Source: VXPQ01 sp965248175 (GTDB lineage Bacteria > Bacteroidota > Rhodothermia > Rhodothermales > VXPQ01). Taken from it: a stretch of DNA of 64,000 nucleotides. The stretch is taken from positions 2,232,001 through 2,296,000 of the forward strand of contig OZ252093.1 in assembly GCA_965248175.1 (NCBI GenBank), given 5' to 3'. Under the pieces are notes generated by a model. It searched no databases and had not been told where the DNA came from. It was given only the letters and a program-made list of their open reading frames with translations. Shown here piece after piece: positions 1 to 7,803 of the stretch; position 1 is the stretch's first letter, and the number at the start of each line of letters is the position of its first letter. Both the position numbers and the translations under genes were made by a program.

Positions 1-3000
1 CTTCTCGCCAGCCACGAGGCGATACACGTAGGCGCCGTTCGGCAGCTGGTTCGCACCGAAACGCACCGTGTGACGACCTGCCGCCTGAGGACCGTCGATC
101 AACACGTTCACCTCGCGCCCCAGCATGTCGTAAACGACCAGGCTGACATCGCCTGCCCGGGGCAAGGCATAGTCGATGGTCGTTTGCGGGTTGAACGGGT
201 TCGGGTAGTTCTGGAAGAGCTCAACCTCCGTCGGCAATTCCGAATCAGGAATCGCCTCCACTACGGTCGGCGTAGTCTTGCTCACAATCGTCACCGTGAA
301 GGAATCCGACACGGATTGTTCGTCCGGATACGTCGCTTCGGCGGTCATGTCCGTCTCACCAGCCTTCGTACAGGTAGAGGTTGCCGTTACAGGATCGTCG
401 GTCGTCACATACCCGGCAGGACACACGTACGTCGGCTCTCCCTTATCCGTAGCGGTCACCGTAAAGATGGCCATGCCCGGCGTAAGCGGACGGATGGTCA
501 AGGTCTTTGCGGTCAGATCGACCGACGCCATCATGCACGACGTAACCCACGTAAAGCTGTTATCGTCACCTACTTTCGTGGCCGTATCGTCACTGATGCT
601 GACTGCCAATTCCAGCGAACGACCGCCAAGATCGTCATCCGCGAATCCGCCACCCAGATTATCGATCCGCATGTCGGAAACAGCATCTTCCCGCAATGTC
701 CGGTCCGCAAGCGGCGTCATGACATAAGGCCTGTTTGCCCCGGGCACAGCCGCAATAACTCGCAACCGGGCATATTCGCCAGCACCATCCGTCGCAGTCA
801 CCCAAACATTGGTCGATTGGCCCTCTTCCGCCTTGTCCGTAAGCGCGATCGTCAGCCTGGAACCGGATACCGTCGCAGTCACGATGTCAACCGCGTCGTC
901 GCCTGCGCCCGCTTTATCGGCGCTGGCTTCGTAGTTCAGGGAGACATCGTTCGGATCGTCGAAGCGGTCAAGCAGCTCCAATTCTTTCGACGTGTCGTCC
1001 CTTACCGTCAGGGTCACTTGCTCCATATGGTCCTGGACTTGCGCATTGTAATCTTCTCCAACGGCAATACCCTCTCCTCTATGCACGGGCGCATCGGCGG
1101 ACATCACTTCCACATGGATGGGCTTCTCGTTGTCATCCACACTCGCATCCGGATCCAAAGCAATCTTGAATGCGCCTGCCGAAAACGGCCTCACGGTGAG
1201 TATATTACCGGTAAGGTCGACCACAGCGTACGACTCCACGGCAAACGGATTGCCGGGATTATTCACCGCGTCGTTACCACCTGCCTGGTAGTGATGCACG
1301 CTCCAGCTCCCGTCGTTTCCCGTGGCGAAGGGATACGCCGTATCCAGGTTAATGGTAATGGCCCCCCCGCCCACGCGGAGAATCCTGGGTCGAACCACCG
1401 GGGTTTTGGTGGTGCCATAAGCCGAGTTTGACGGATCGCTCGGAATGTTCCCGGCCATAGCCCGCACCTGAAATTCGTACTTGACCCCGGCGATCAGTTC
1501 AGGGGCTGCGGGGTCAGGCAAGATGCCCTCGGATGTCGTTCCGTAGGGAGAGTTTGCCCATGCACTCCAATTGATGGCGACCTCCGGGCGGTACCGGTAC
1601 TGGTAGCCGGTGACGGTTATCCCCGGAATGGCGCCTGGCTCGGTCCAATCGAATTCGATGCTGTGTTCGGATCCGCTGACGCCCATAGGGTCAAGGTCAA
1701 CAGGCATCAAATCTGTGGGGGCGGCGGGCGTCCCCGGCGTGGCGGTCACGGTGGATACGGCGCCGTGACCGGAAGCGTTCACCGCGCGCACCGCCAACGT
1801 GTACTGGGTACCGTTGGTCAGGGGGGTATTGGTACCGTTGGACAGGCTGGTCACGGTGTATGCGGTGGTGGTCGCACCGCTTCCGCCGATGCCGGTGAAG
1901 CTCGTGCCCCCGTCGGTGCTGTACTGGTACGTGGTGATCGTGTTGTTGCCCGGATCGTCCCAAGACAGCGCAACCTGGGCATCACCCGCCGCGGCCGAGA
2001 GGTTCGCCGGGGCGGCCGGCGTGGCGGCGGTCACGTTGGTCACGGTGACGATGACGTCCAGGCTGCCGGTACGGCCGTTGCCGCTGGGAGGTTGGTCGGT
2101 AGCTTGCACGGTTACCAGGTAGTCGTTGTCGGTGTTGGCGTCCGCGGGATCCTCGAAATCGGGGGGGCTATTGAAAGTCAGGGCGCCGGCGCTGCTGATG
2201 CTGAATTCGTCACGGTCGTCTCCCGACAGGCTCCATGTGATGGAGTTACTCTCCGGGTCGGTGGCCGTGTAGTTGCCCACCACCGTCGTGTCGTTCTCGG
2301 CGTAATCGAGTTCCTCCGTTCCGGACACCACCGGCGCTTCGTTCACGTTGGTCACGGTGACGATGATGTCCAGGCTGCCGGTACGGCCGTTGCCGCTGGG
2401 AGGTTGGTCGGTAGCTTGCACGGTTACCAGGTAGTCGTTGTCGGTGTTGGCGTCCGCGGGATCCTCGAAATCGGGGGGGCTATTGAAAGTCAGGGCGCCG
2501 GCGCTGCTGATGCTGAATTCGTCACGGTCGTCTCCCGACAGGCTCCATGTGATGGAGTTACTCTCCGGGTCGGTGGCCGTGTAGTTGCCCACCACCGTCG
2601 TGCCGTTCTCGGCGTAATCGAGTTCCTCCGTTCCGGACACCACCGGCGCTTCGTTCAAGGTGGTCACGGTGACGATGATGTCCAGGCTGCCGGTACGGCC
2701 GTTGCCGCTGGGAGGTTGGTCGGTAGCTTGCACGGTTACCAGGTAGTCGTTGTCGGTGTTGGCGTCCGCGGGATCCTCGAAATCGGGGGGGCTATTGAAA
2801 GTCAGGGCGCCGGCGCTGCTGATGCTGAATTCGTCACGGTCGTCTCCCGACAGGCTCCATGTGATGGAGTTACTCTCCGGGTCGGTGGCCGTGTAGTTGC
2901 CCACCACCGTCGTGCCGTTCTCGGCGTAATCGAGTTCCTCCGTTCCGGACACCACCGGCGCTTCGTTCACGTTGGTCACGGTGACGATGATGTCCAGGCT

Positions 3001-4641
3001 GCCGGTACGGCCGTTGCCGCTGGGAGGTTGGTCGGTAGCTTGCACGGTTACCAGGTAGTCGTTGTCGGTGTTGGCGTCCGCGGGATCCTCGAAATCGGGG
3101 GGGCTATTGAAAGTCAGGGCACCGGCGCTGCTGATGCTGAATTCGTCACGGTCGTCTCCCGACAGGCTCCATGTGATGGAGTTACTCTCCGGGTCGGTGG
3201 CCGTGTAGTTGCCCACCACCGTCGTGCCGTTCTCGGCGTAATCGAGTTCCTCCGTTCCGGACACCACCGGCGCGTCGTTCACCGCATCGACGTCAATAGT
3301 GATGGTGTACTTCCCGCTGTCGAGATCGCCGTCACTGACCTTGAAATCGAACATCGCGACAGCGCTGCCGTTGGCGTTGGCCTCCGGGGTGTACTTGAGC
3401 TTGTCGTTGTCGAGGTCGACCTTCGTCACCTCCACGGGATTGGTGTCACTGACGCTGGTGATGTCCGTGCCGTCGAGCGACAGCTTCCCCGCCGTGGGCG
3501 GCGTGGTGATCTTCACATGGTCCAGTATGTCGGCGGGATTGGAATCCGAGAAGCCGAAGTCCGCGGTTCTAAAGTCGTACGCCGTGTCCTCGTTCGTGGA
3601 CACCGTATTGTTGGCAGCCGTGGGGGCGTAGTTTGGCCCTTGGACCCTGATTTTCAACGCTCCTGGATCAATGCTCCAAGCAATGGCAGAACCATTCTGG
3701 TTAAAGCGGAGGCTGAATCGGCCATTCTCAATGTCCCACCCCGGGAGCGAATCGGAATCTTGAGCGCCCCAGCCTTGACCGCCCCAGCCTTGGAAATTCC
3801 AACTGGGACCCTGATCGTTGGGGTCGTTGGGGTTGGGGGCATAACTCATATACACGAAGTATGTGGTGCCTCCATTCAGAGTGGCGCCGGAAGGAGCCGT
3901 GAACGTCTGCGTCCCCGTCCCCACGGGGTTGGTCAAGGGGGTCAATTGGTGCAGCACGGTGAGGGCCGGAACATTAAATCCGTGTGAGATGTTGCTGCCC
4001 TGCACCGTTACCGTCAGGGTTCCACTGCCCGGAGCCCGGCTTAGTCTCACTTGGATACTTGACAAGTCGTGGACATCCGTCGTATTTCCGCCAGTGGTGA
4101 ATCCCTGGGCAAAATCCTCTGAAGGACCTGGGTCGACGGAGCCCCCGCCGCAACTGGCGACACATTGGTTCATGTTGCTCACGAGCACGGCCTCGGCTAG
4201 CGGTGCAACAACGTTGACGTTCGCCGTGCCTGTGTCGGTAGTGGTTCCGTCGCTCACCGTGTAGGTGAACGAGTCGGACCCGTTGAAGTTGGTGTTGGGC
4301 GCATAGGTGACCTCCGTCGTGCTGCCCTGCTTGATGGTGGTGGTCCCGTTGGTGGCCTGGCCCACGTCGGACACGCTGAGGATGTCGCCCTCCACGTCGG
4401 TATTATTGGCAATCACATCCAGGGATGTGGCCGGTACCGTCTGAGCGTACGCCGTCCCGCACGCGGCCACCGAAGCAACCATGACGAGAGGGACCACCAC
4501 CGGCCAAGGAAGGGAGGCGAAGGTACAGCATAAGCCATGGGATAGCGTGCAACGGCTGACATGGAGCACGCCGAAGGCCGCATCCTTACAGTTATTATTA
4601 TGCTTCGCGCAATAGGCCGCCCGCCTCTTTGCCTTGCTCAT
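1..4641 (-). CDS. Large secreted multidomain adhesin-like protein with T9SS sorting domain (3' end outside window)
   Basis: The frame is open from an ATG at 4641 to the window edge, giving 1,547 codons without a stop. A hydrophobic stretch ends in AYA-Q (about residues 45-66), a plausible signal peptide after an unusually long, Cys-rich n-region, so a later start is possible. In order I see: a cadherin-like/tandem-95 module; a choice-of-anchor-like domain rich in Gly and Trp (about 150-330); another tandem-95 module; four 104-residue cadherin-like repeats (456-871); two fibronectin type III domains (about 872-1075); degenerate cadherin-like modules; and from about residue 1468 a T9SS type A sorting domain with the hallmark FQNYPNPFNP. 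The stop lies just beyond position 1, so only about ten residues are missing. Inference: exported by the type IX system and cell-surface attached, with a role in adhesion. The ligand is unknown. An IS lies just upstream. Confidence 0.88.
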   Translation of the reverse strand, partial: MSKAKRRAAYCAKHNNNCKDAAFGVLHVSRCTLSHGLCCTFASLPWPVVVPLVMVASVAACGTAYAQTVPATSLDVIANNTDVEGDILSVSDVGQATNGTTTIKQGSTTEVTYAPNTNFNGSDSFTYTVSDGTTTDTGTANVNVVAPLAEAVLVSNMNQCVASCGGGSVDPGPSEDFAQGFTTGGNTTDVHDLSSIQVRLSRAPGSGTLTVTVQGSNISHGFNVPALTVLHQLTPLTNPVGTGTQTFTAPSGATLNGGTTYFVYMSYAPNPNDPNDQGPSWNFQGWGGQGWGAQDSDSLPGWDIENGRFSLRFNQNGSAIAWSIDPGALKIRVQGPNYAPTAANNTVSTNEDTAYDFRTADFGFSDSNPADILDHVKITTPPTAGKLSLDGTDITSVSDTNPVEVTKVDLDNDKLKYTPEANANGSAVAMFDFKVSDGDLDSGKYTITIDVDAVNDAPVVSGTEELDYAENGTTVVGNYTATDPESNSITWSLSGDDRDEFSISSAGALTFNSPPDFEDPADANTDNDYLVTVQATDQPPSGNGRTGSLDIIVTVTNVNEAPVVSGTEELDYAENGTTVVGNYTATDPESNSITWSLSGDDRDEFSISSAGALTFNSPPDFEDPADANTDNDYLVTVQATDQPPSGNGRTGSLDIIVTVTTLNEAPVVSGTEELDYAENGTTVVGNYTATDPESNSITWSLSGDDRDEFSISSAGALTFNSPPDFEDPADANTDNDYLVTVQATDQPPSGNGRTGSLDIIVTVTNVNEAPVVSGTEELDYAENDTTVVGNYTATDPESNSITWSLSGDDRDEFSISSAGALTFNSPPDFEDPADANTDNDYLVTVQATDQPPSGNGRTGSLDVIVTVTNVTAATPAAPANLSAAAGDAQVALSWDDPGNNTITTYQYSTDGGTSFTGIGGSGATTTAYTVTSLSNGTNTPLTNGTQYTLAVRAVNASGHGAVSTVTATPGTPAAPTDLMPVDLDPMGVSGSEHSIEFDWTEPGAIPGITVTGYQYRYRPEVAINWSAWANSPYGTTSEGILPDPAAPELIAGVKYEFQVRAMAGNIPSDPSNSAYGTTKTPVVRPRILRVGGGAITINLDTAYPFATGNDGSWSVHHYQAGGNDAVNNPGNPFAVESYAVVDLTGNILTVRPFSAGAFKIALDPDASVDDNEKPIHVEVMSADAPVHRGEGIAVGEDYNAQVQDHMEQVTLTVRDDTSKELELLDRFDDPNDVSLNYEASADKAGAGDDAVDIVTATVSGSRLTIALTDKAEEGQSTNVWVTATDGAGEYARLRVIAAVPGANRPYVMTPLADRTLREDAVSDMRIDNLGGGFADDDLGGRSLELAVSISDDTATKVGDDNSFTWVTSCMMASVDLTAKTLTIRPLTPGMAIFTVTATDKGEPTYVCPAGYVTTDDPVTATSTCTKAGETDMTAEATYPDEQSVSDSFTVTIVSKTTPTVVEAIPDSELPTEVELFQNYPNPFNPQTTIDYALPRAGDVSLVVYDMLGREVNVLIDGPQAAGRHTVRFGANQLPNGAYVYRLVAGEK
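2029..3276 (-). repeat. Four tandem 312-bp near-identical repeats inside the adhesin gene
   Basis: The same 312-bp unit (104 codons, in frame) begins at 2029, 2341, 2653 and 2965. By eye the copies differ at only a handful of bases, for example a C/T in the GTGTCGTTC/GTGCCGTTC block, GACGTCC versus GATGTCC, and the unit borders. Each unit encodes one cadherin-like domain with DYAENGT, ATDPE and DFEDPAD calcium-site-like motifs. Near identity at the DNA level implies recent duplication or ongoing gene conversion. Confidence 0.95.
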
Positions 4642-4678
4642 TGCTGCTCGGTCTTGTGTCCAGTTCCTCCCTAATTCT

Positions 4679-4707
4679 ATTCTATTTCGAAATATTGTGT
4701 TATTTAA
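4679..4707 (-). promoter_or_regulatory. Possible promoter of the adhesin gene, partly in the IS target duplication
   Basis: On the minus strand a TAGAAT hexamer (4679-4684) lies 17 bp downstream of a weak TTAAAT hexamer (4702-4707). The latter falls inside the 8-bp target duplication of the IS. The 12-bp palindrome TATTTCGAAATA (4683-4694) overlaps the spacer. The -35 match is poor, so this is only a candidate. Confidence 0.25.
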
Positions 4708-4708
4708 T
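4701..4708. repeat. Target-site duplication, left copy
   Basis: TATTTAAT lies directly outside the left inverted repeat and is identical to 5603-5610 on the other side of the IS. Confidence 0.9.
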
Positions 4709-4731
4709 GGGAATTACCCGGAAAGGTTGAC
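4709..4731 (+). repeat. IS terminal inverted repeat (left)
   Basis: It starts GGGAATTAC and ends AAAGGTTGAC. It matches the reverse complement of 5580-5602 except for four central bases. The transposase stop codon lies within it. Confidence 0.9.
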
Positions 4732-5526
4732 GACGCCTTGTCCGTTGCCTGCCACCAGCGTTCCGTATGGCAGGAGTTTCCCTGCCATTGCGTCTGCTAC
4801 ACGGCCCATTTGCTCCGGCGTATCGAGATTTCTTATGCCTTGGCGACCTGCGAAGTCCCCCACGTAGCGGTGAAGGTGCTTGACGCTCATCTTGTGATAA
4901 ACGCCCTTGTGCGCCCGCTTCAGCGTAGCCCAGAAGGATTCGATGCCGTTCGTGTGCGCCTGTCCGCGCACATACTCGGCTGCGCTATGTTTCACCGTTT
5001 CGAGATCGTAGATATATCGTAAGCCGCTATAAGCCTTGCTGTCGTCGGTATAAACCGTAGCGCCGAACGCCGCACGGTCAAGCACGTAGGTTTCGTCTAC
5101 CTCGACAGGCCCGCCGAACAGGTTGTCGTCGTTCTCTTCGAATGCCTTGCGGATGCGCTGGAGCAGATGCCAGGCCGTATCCTGACCGATACCTATATCC
5201 CGATGCAGTTTCATGCTGGATATGCCCTTCAGGTTCGTCATATGCAGGTAAATGGCGTAAGCCCATTTGCGAAGCGGTAATTTCGACGCCTGCATAACGG
5301 TGCCGACCTTGACGGAAAAGTAGGAGCGGCAGTCGGTGCACCAGTAAGGCATCTTTGCATGAGACGCTTCGCGCGTCCTTGTACTCTTGCAGCGCGGGCA
5401 ATGGCGACCATCCGGCCAGATACGCGCCTCAAACCATTTGCGGGCTGCTTCCTCGTCAGGAAACATGTCGGCCAGTTGCATCAGGGTTATACCGTTGCGG
5501 TACGCTTTTCCAGGTGCTTTATACAT
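4714..5526 (-). CDS. IS1595 (ISXO2-like) transposase, internally shortened
   Basis: A 270-residue protein with an N-terminal zinc ribbon (Cys43, Cys46, Cys63, Cys66), a helix-turn-helix-like segment (about 80-130), and ISXO2-like catalytic blocks: VEVDETY (Asp144), VYTDD (Asp161) and HTNGIESFW (about 191-199). In full-length relatives about 50 residues, including the GGKxxN block after DETY, separate the first and second blocks. Here ETYV runs almost directly into FGATVYTDD, so a stretch has been lost in frame. All three catalytic motifs survive, but the missing beta-strands of the RNase H fold make activity doubtful. The protein could still act through mobilisation by a full-length copy elsewhere. 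Transcription runs toward the adhesin gene. Confidence 0.88.
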   Translation of the reverse strand: MYKAPGKAYRNGITLMQLADMFPDEEAARKWFEARIWPDGRHCPRCKSTRTREASHAKMPYWCTDCRSYFSVKVGTVMQASKLPLRKWAYAIYLHMTNLKGISSMKLHRDIGIGQDTAWHLLQRIRKAFEENDDNLFGGPVEVDETYVLDRAAFGATVYTDDSKAYSGLRYIYDLETVKHSAAEYVRGQAHTNGIESFWATLKRAHKGVYHKMSVKHLHRYVGDFAGRQGIRNLDTPEQMGRVADAMAGKLLPYGTLVAGNGQGVVNLSG

Positions 5527-5579
5527 GACCTGCTCCGTTTGTTCTAAATGATTGTAAGTTATGAACTTAAATTGAAAAT

Positions 5580-5602
5580 GTCAACCTTTGTCTGTAATTC
5601 CC
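5580..5602 (-). repeat. IS terminal inverted repeat (right)
   Basis: The reverse complement reads GGGAATTACAGACAAAGG and continues to TTGAC. It pairs with the left repeat at 4709-4731. Confidence 0.9.
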
Positions 5603-5610
5603 TATTTAAT
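5603..5610. repeat. Target-site duplication, right copy
   Basis: TATTTAAT lies directly outside the right inverted repeat and is identical to 4701-4708. Confidence 0.9.
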
Positions 5611-5630
5611 TAAGAATACTGAAGTATTTT

Positions 5631-5675
5631 GTTAATAAAATATAAAATCCAGCGGTTAATAAAATATAAAATCCA
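5631..5675. repeat. Duplicated AT-rich 21-mer
   Basis: The 21-mer GTTAATAAAATATAAAATCCA occurs at 5631-5651 and again, identically, at 5655-5675, separated by three bases. Two copies do not make a CRISPR array. Replication slippage or an old insertion footprint is the simplest reading. Confidence 0.8.
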
Positions 5676-5733
5676 TTGAAATTTTTTATTTAATGTGAAT
5701 ATTTGGTGAATAATGAACAGTAATCCGGAAATG

Positions 5734-5759
5734 GTCCGTGAAAACCGGACAGTTTTTTT
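5734..5759 (+). terminator. Hairpin with T-tract (terminator-like, plus strand)
   Basis: GTCCG (5734-5738) pairs with CGGAC (5746-5750) around a 7-base loop, followed by seven T residues (5753-5759). No plus-strand gene precedes it, so it may be a leftover of a mobile element rather than a working terminator. Confidence 0.35.
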
Positions 5760-5788
5760 CGCGTATTTAAGTGTACTGTCGCGTCGGG

Positions 5789-6043
5789 TTATGCCGCCTT
5801 GGGCAGCTGTTTTCGTTGGTAGAATACGTCGTCGGGTGTTCGGTTGTCAAGCGCCTGGTGGGGCGCTCTGCGTTGAAGTAGCGCAGGTAGTCGGCAATCC
5901 CCTTCTCGGCCTCGGCCACCGTCTCGTACGCGTGCCGGTAGACCTCTTCCTGCTTTAGGCTGCGCCAGAGACGCTCCACGTATACGTCGCCCGGCCAGCG
6001 GCCCTTGCCGTCCACCAAAATCTGTCCAATCAATCCGAACCAC
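5789..6043 (-). pseudogene. IS3-family transposase (orfB) remnant, truncated and frameshifted
   Basis: Only the C-terminal part of an IS3/IS150-type integrase is present. The recognisable DGKGRW, YVERLWRSLK and YFNAERP blocks are in one frame. The expected continuation HQALDNRTPDDVF, ending QLPKAA, is found one frame away. A single-base frameshift therefore separates the two parts near position 5860. The N-terminal two-thirds, including the first catalytic Asp residues, is missing. The fragment is non-functional and marks an older insertion beside the younger IS1595 element. Confidence 0.8.
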
Positions 6044-6166
6044 CTCTCCTTGGCAGTAAGGAAATCGATCGACTATGATGTCGAAGGTGCAAATAGGAAA
6101 CGCCCGCCTGCAAGTACCGGAAAAATATCTATTGGCAATAGTATGATGGCGCGCGGAGACAGCAAC

Positions 6167-6202
6167 AAAAAAACCGACACCCCCTGTTGGGAATGTCGGT
6201 TT
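6167..6202 (-). terminator. Rho-independent terminator of the tRNA gene
   Basis: On the minus strand ACCGACA pairs with TGTCGGT around a 14-base spacer and is followed by a run of seven T. It lies 7 bp past the tRNA 3' end. Confidence 0.85.
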
Positions 6203-6208
6203 CTGCTG

Positions 6209-6281
6209 TAGCGGGGGCGGGATTTGAACCCGCGACCTCCGGGTTATGAGCCCGGTGAGCTACCAGCTGCTCCACCCCGCG
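6209..6281 (-). tRNA. tRNA-fMet (initiator, anticodon CAT)
   Basis: A 73-nt cloverleaf with acceptor CGCGGGG/CCCCGCT, D-arm, anticodon stem CCGGG/CCCGG around CTCATAA, and T-arm GCGGG-TTCAAAT-CCCGC. Two marks identify it as the initiator rather than an elongator: position 1 (C) does not pair with position 72 (U), and three consecutive G-C pairs close the anticodon loop. The 3' CCA is not encoded, so it must be added after transcription. The gene stands alone with its own promoter and terminator. Confidence 0.96.
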
Positions 6282-6315
6282 ATGTTACGATTTGTAATGG
6301 AAAGGTGTAACCCGC

Positions 6316-6344
6316 ATTGTACGGATTTGTTCCAGCAAAGACAA
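6316..6344 (-). promoter_or_regulatory. Sigma70-like promoter of the initiator tRNA
   Basis: On the minus strand TTGTCT (6339-6344) and TACAAT (6316-6321) are separated by exactly 17 bp. The implied start site lies about 28 bp before the mature tRNA 5' end. Confidence 0.65.
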
Positions 6345-6505
6345 GAAAGCAGCGATTCCGGCGTTATGGGCATGTCGGCGGTGGTGCTCGGGGTATGGTA
6401 TGCACTTGCTTTATGCGGTGGGGAATACGAGAAACGGGAAGTGGAACCCCTCGATTCGGCGAACCGTAAGGCTCGTCGACACGTTATCCATAAATCTGTA
6501 CACGT

Positions 6506-7192
6506 ATGCCCTCTTCCTGTTTTACCCCTGCAACTTTCCGCTTCCTCGACGACTTGTCGGCAAACAATGACCGGGATTGGTTTCAGGTAAACAAGACCCG
6601 CTATGAGGGAGATGTAAAGGAGCCGGCGCTGCGGTTCATTGCCGATTTTGCACCGCACCTGCAGGAAATCAGCCCACATTTTCGGGCCGATCCGAGAGCC
6701 AATGGCGGTTCGCTCTTCCGTATCTACCGGGACACACGCTTTTCGAAGGACAAGAGCCCGTACAAGACCCATACGGGTATCCACTTCCGCCACGAGTCAG
6801 CCAAAGACGCACACACCCCCGGTTTTTACCTCCATATCGAGCCGGGAGGATCCTTTGCGGGGTGCGGCATATGGCGCCCCGGTTCGCCGACGCTGACCAT
6901 GATCCGTCAGGCAATCACGGACGACCCGGATGCGTGGGCGCAGGCGCGGGACGATGCAGGGTTCCGCACAGCGTTCGAGTTATCCGGCGATTCGCTGAAG
7001 AGGGCGCCACGGGGCATTGATCCGGATCATCCGATGATCGAAGACTTGAAGCGGAAGGATTTCATCGGGGTGGCATCGCTCACGGATGACTCGATCGTTT
7101 CGGAGGGCTTCCTGGACGATTTTGCGGCGTTGTGCCGGAACGCGTCGTCCTTTCAGCGCTGGCTGTGCGAGGCGCTGGAGGCGCCCTACTGA
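6506..7192 (+). CDS. DUF2461 (TIGR02453-type) family protein
   Basis: A 228-residue cytoplasmic protein matching DUF2461 along its whole length. The N-terminal FLxDLxxNNDRDWF block (about 12-25), the central RIYRDTRFSKDKSPYK motif (about 73-88) and the LxRxPRG block (about 166-172) are all visible. No biochemical function is established for the family, and the context does not suggest one: tRNA upstream, TonB-like gene 30 bp downstream. There is no signal peptide or membrane segment. The ATG at 6506 immediately precedes the family's usual start. Confidence 0.85.
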   Translation: MPSSCFTPATFRFLDDLSANNDRDWFQVNKTRYEGDVKEPALRFIADFAPHLQEISPHFRADPRANGGSLFRIYRDTRFSKDKSPYKTHTGIHFRHESAKDAHTPGFYLHIEPGGSFAGCGIWRPGSPTLTMIRQAITDDPDAWAQARDDAGFRTAFELSGDSLKRAPRGIDPDHPMIEDLKRKDFIGVASLTDDSIVSEGFLDDFAALCRNASSFQRWLCEALEAPY

Positions 7193-7222
7193 AAGTGCGA
7201 ACCCTGAACCGGGATAAGCAAT

Positions 7223-7753
7223 ATGCGCAGGAAACGATCCGCACGGAAATGGCTTGTGGCCCTGATCGGGGTAGCCATAGTTGGAAGCTGGTGCCCGGAA
7301 GCACTGGGCCAGGTGCAGGCAGAAAAGGAGACGCGCTTGCAACCATTGAAGAGCGCTCCCTTGGAAGTGCTACCGCGAGGGTCCGTAGAGAAAAAGCCGG
7401 AGTTGCCTGAAGATGACACTTCCATGATTCCGAAATGGCCTGAATTGATCGGGGGGATGAGGTCCTTAGTCCAGGAAATACAATATCCCGCGTCCTGCCG
7501 GGAGAGAGGCATTCAGGGGCGCGTGATAGTAACGTTTGCCGTCAATGAGCACGGTCGCGTAGAGGATGCTGTAGTCAAGGAGGGTATTGGCAGAGGCTGC
7601 GACGAAGAGGCCCTTCGCGTGGTGCGTCAGGCGCGGTTCAAGCCGGGCATAGCGTTGGACGGCAAGCCGGTCAGGGTGGATATGACGCTTCCGATAACGT
7701 TCAAATTGCGCGCGGTCAGGTCTTCTTCGCCATCCGATGCCCGGACGCGGTAG
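7223..7753 (+). CDS. TonB C-terminal-domain protein (energy transducer-like)
   Basis: A 176-residue protein with a positively charged N-terminus and one hydrophobic segment (about 11-29), then a short linker. A C-terminal TonB/TonB2 domain (about 82-162) carries YPxxxRExGIQGRVIVTFAV, the EALRVVRQARFKPG block and VRVDMTLPITFKL. TonB proteins carry proton-motive energy from ExbBD to outer-membrane receptors. Here the Pro-rich periplasmic spacer is very short and no exbB/exbD genes are nearby, so it may be a stand-alone periplasmic TonB-like domain. The C-terminal tail after 163 is Ser/Arg-rich. Confidence 0.82.
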   Translation: MRRKRSARKWLVALIGVAIVGSWCPEALGQVQAEKETRLQPLKSAPLEVLPRGSVEKKPELPEDDTSMIPKWPELIGGMRSLVQEIQYPASCRERGIQGRVIVTFAVNEHGRVEDAVVKEGIGRGCDEEALRVVRQARFKPGIALDGKPVRVDMTLPITFKLRAVRSSSPSDARTR

Positions 7754-7803
7754 CACGGCAGCACATGCTATCCGGTAGCCGAAAACATCTTTAGGAGAAA
7801 ACA

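Larger units (their letters stand above)
4709..5602 (-). mobile_element. IS1595-family insertion sequence, 894 bp, with terminal inverted repeats and 8-bp target duplication
   Basis: The element is bounded by 23-bp imperfect inverted repeats (19 of 23 positions match) at 4709-4731 and 5580-5602. It is flanked by the direct repeat TATTTAAT at 4701-4708 and 5603-5610. An 8-bp target duplication and a zinc-ribbon/ISXO2-type transposase are characteristic of the IS1595 family. The element is shorter than the roughly 1 kb usual for the family, matching a deletion in its transposase. The intact target duplication suggests that it has not rearranged since insertion. Confidence 0.92.
5611..5788. other. 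AT-rich intergenic stretch without a recognisable gene
   Basis: Between the IS and the IS3 remnant I see no coding potential. The sequence is much more AT-rich than the surroundings up to about 5715. It holds a duplicated 21-mer and a hairpin with a T-tract. A TGTACTG at 5772-5778 may be the eroded end of the IS3-type element, since IS3 ends begin with TG. That last point is speculative. Confidence 0.5.

Noticed and set aside
2029..3276. Tandem repeats considered as a CRISPR array
   Set aside because: Units are 312 bp, contiguous, in frame and without spacers; they are protein domain repeats.
70..3987. Long plus-strand open frames (about 450 and 770 codons) opposite the adhesin gene
   Set aside because: They are antisense shadows of the minus-strand T9SS protein. 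Their translations are Arg/His/Gly-rich, repeat in step with the 312-bp units and match no family.
5631..5675. 21-mer repeat considered as a CRISPR or integration site
   Set aside because: Only two copies, three bases apart, with no cas genes or integrase nearby.
6209..6281. tRNA gene considered as a genomic-island attachment site
   Set aside because: No integrase gene, no displaced copy of the tRNA 3' end and no island-like gene content were found on either side.
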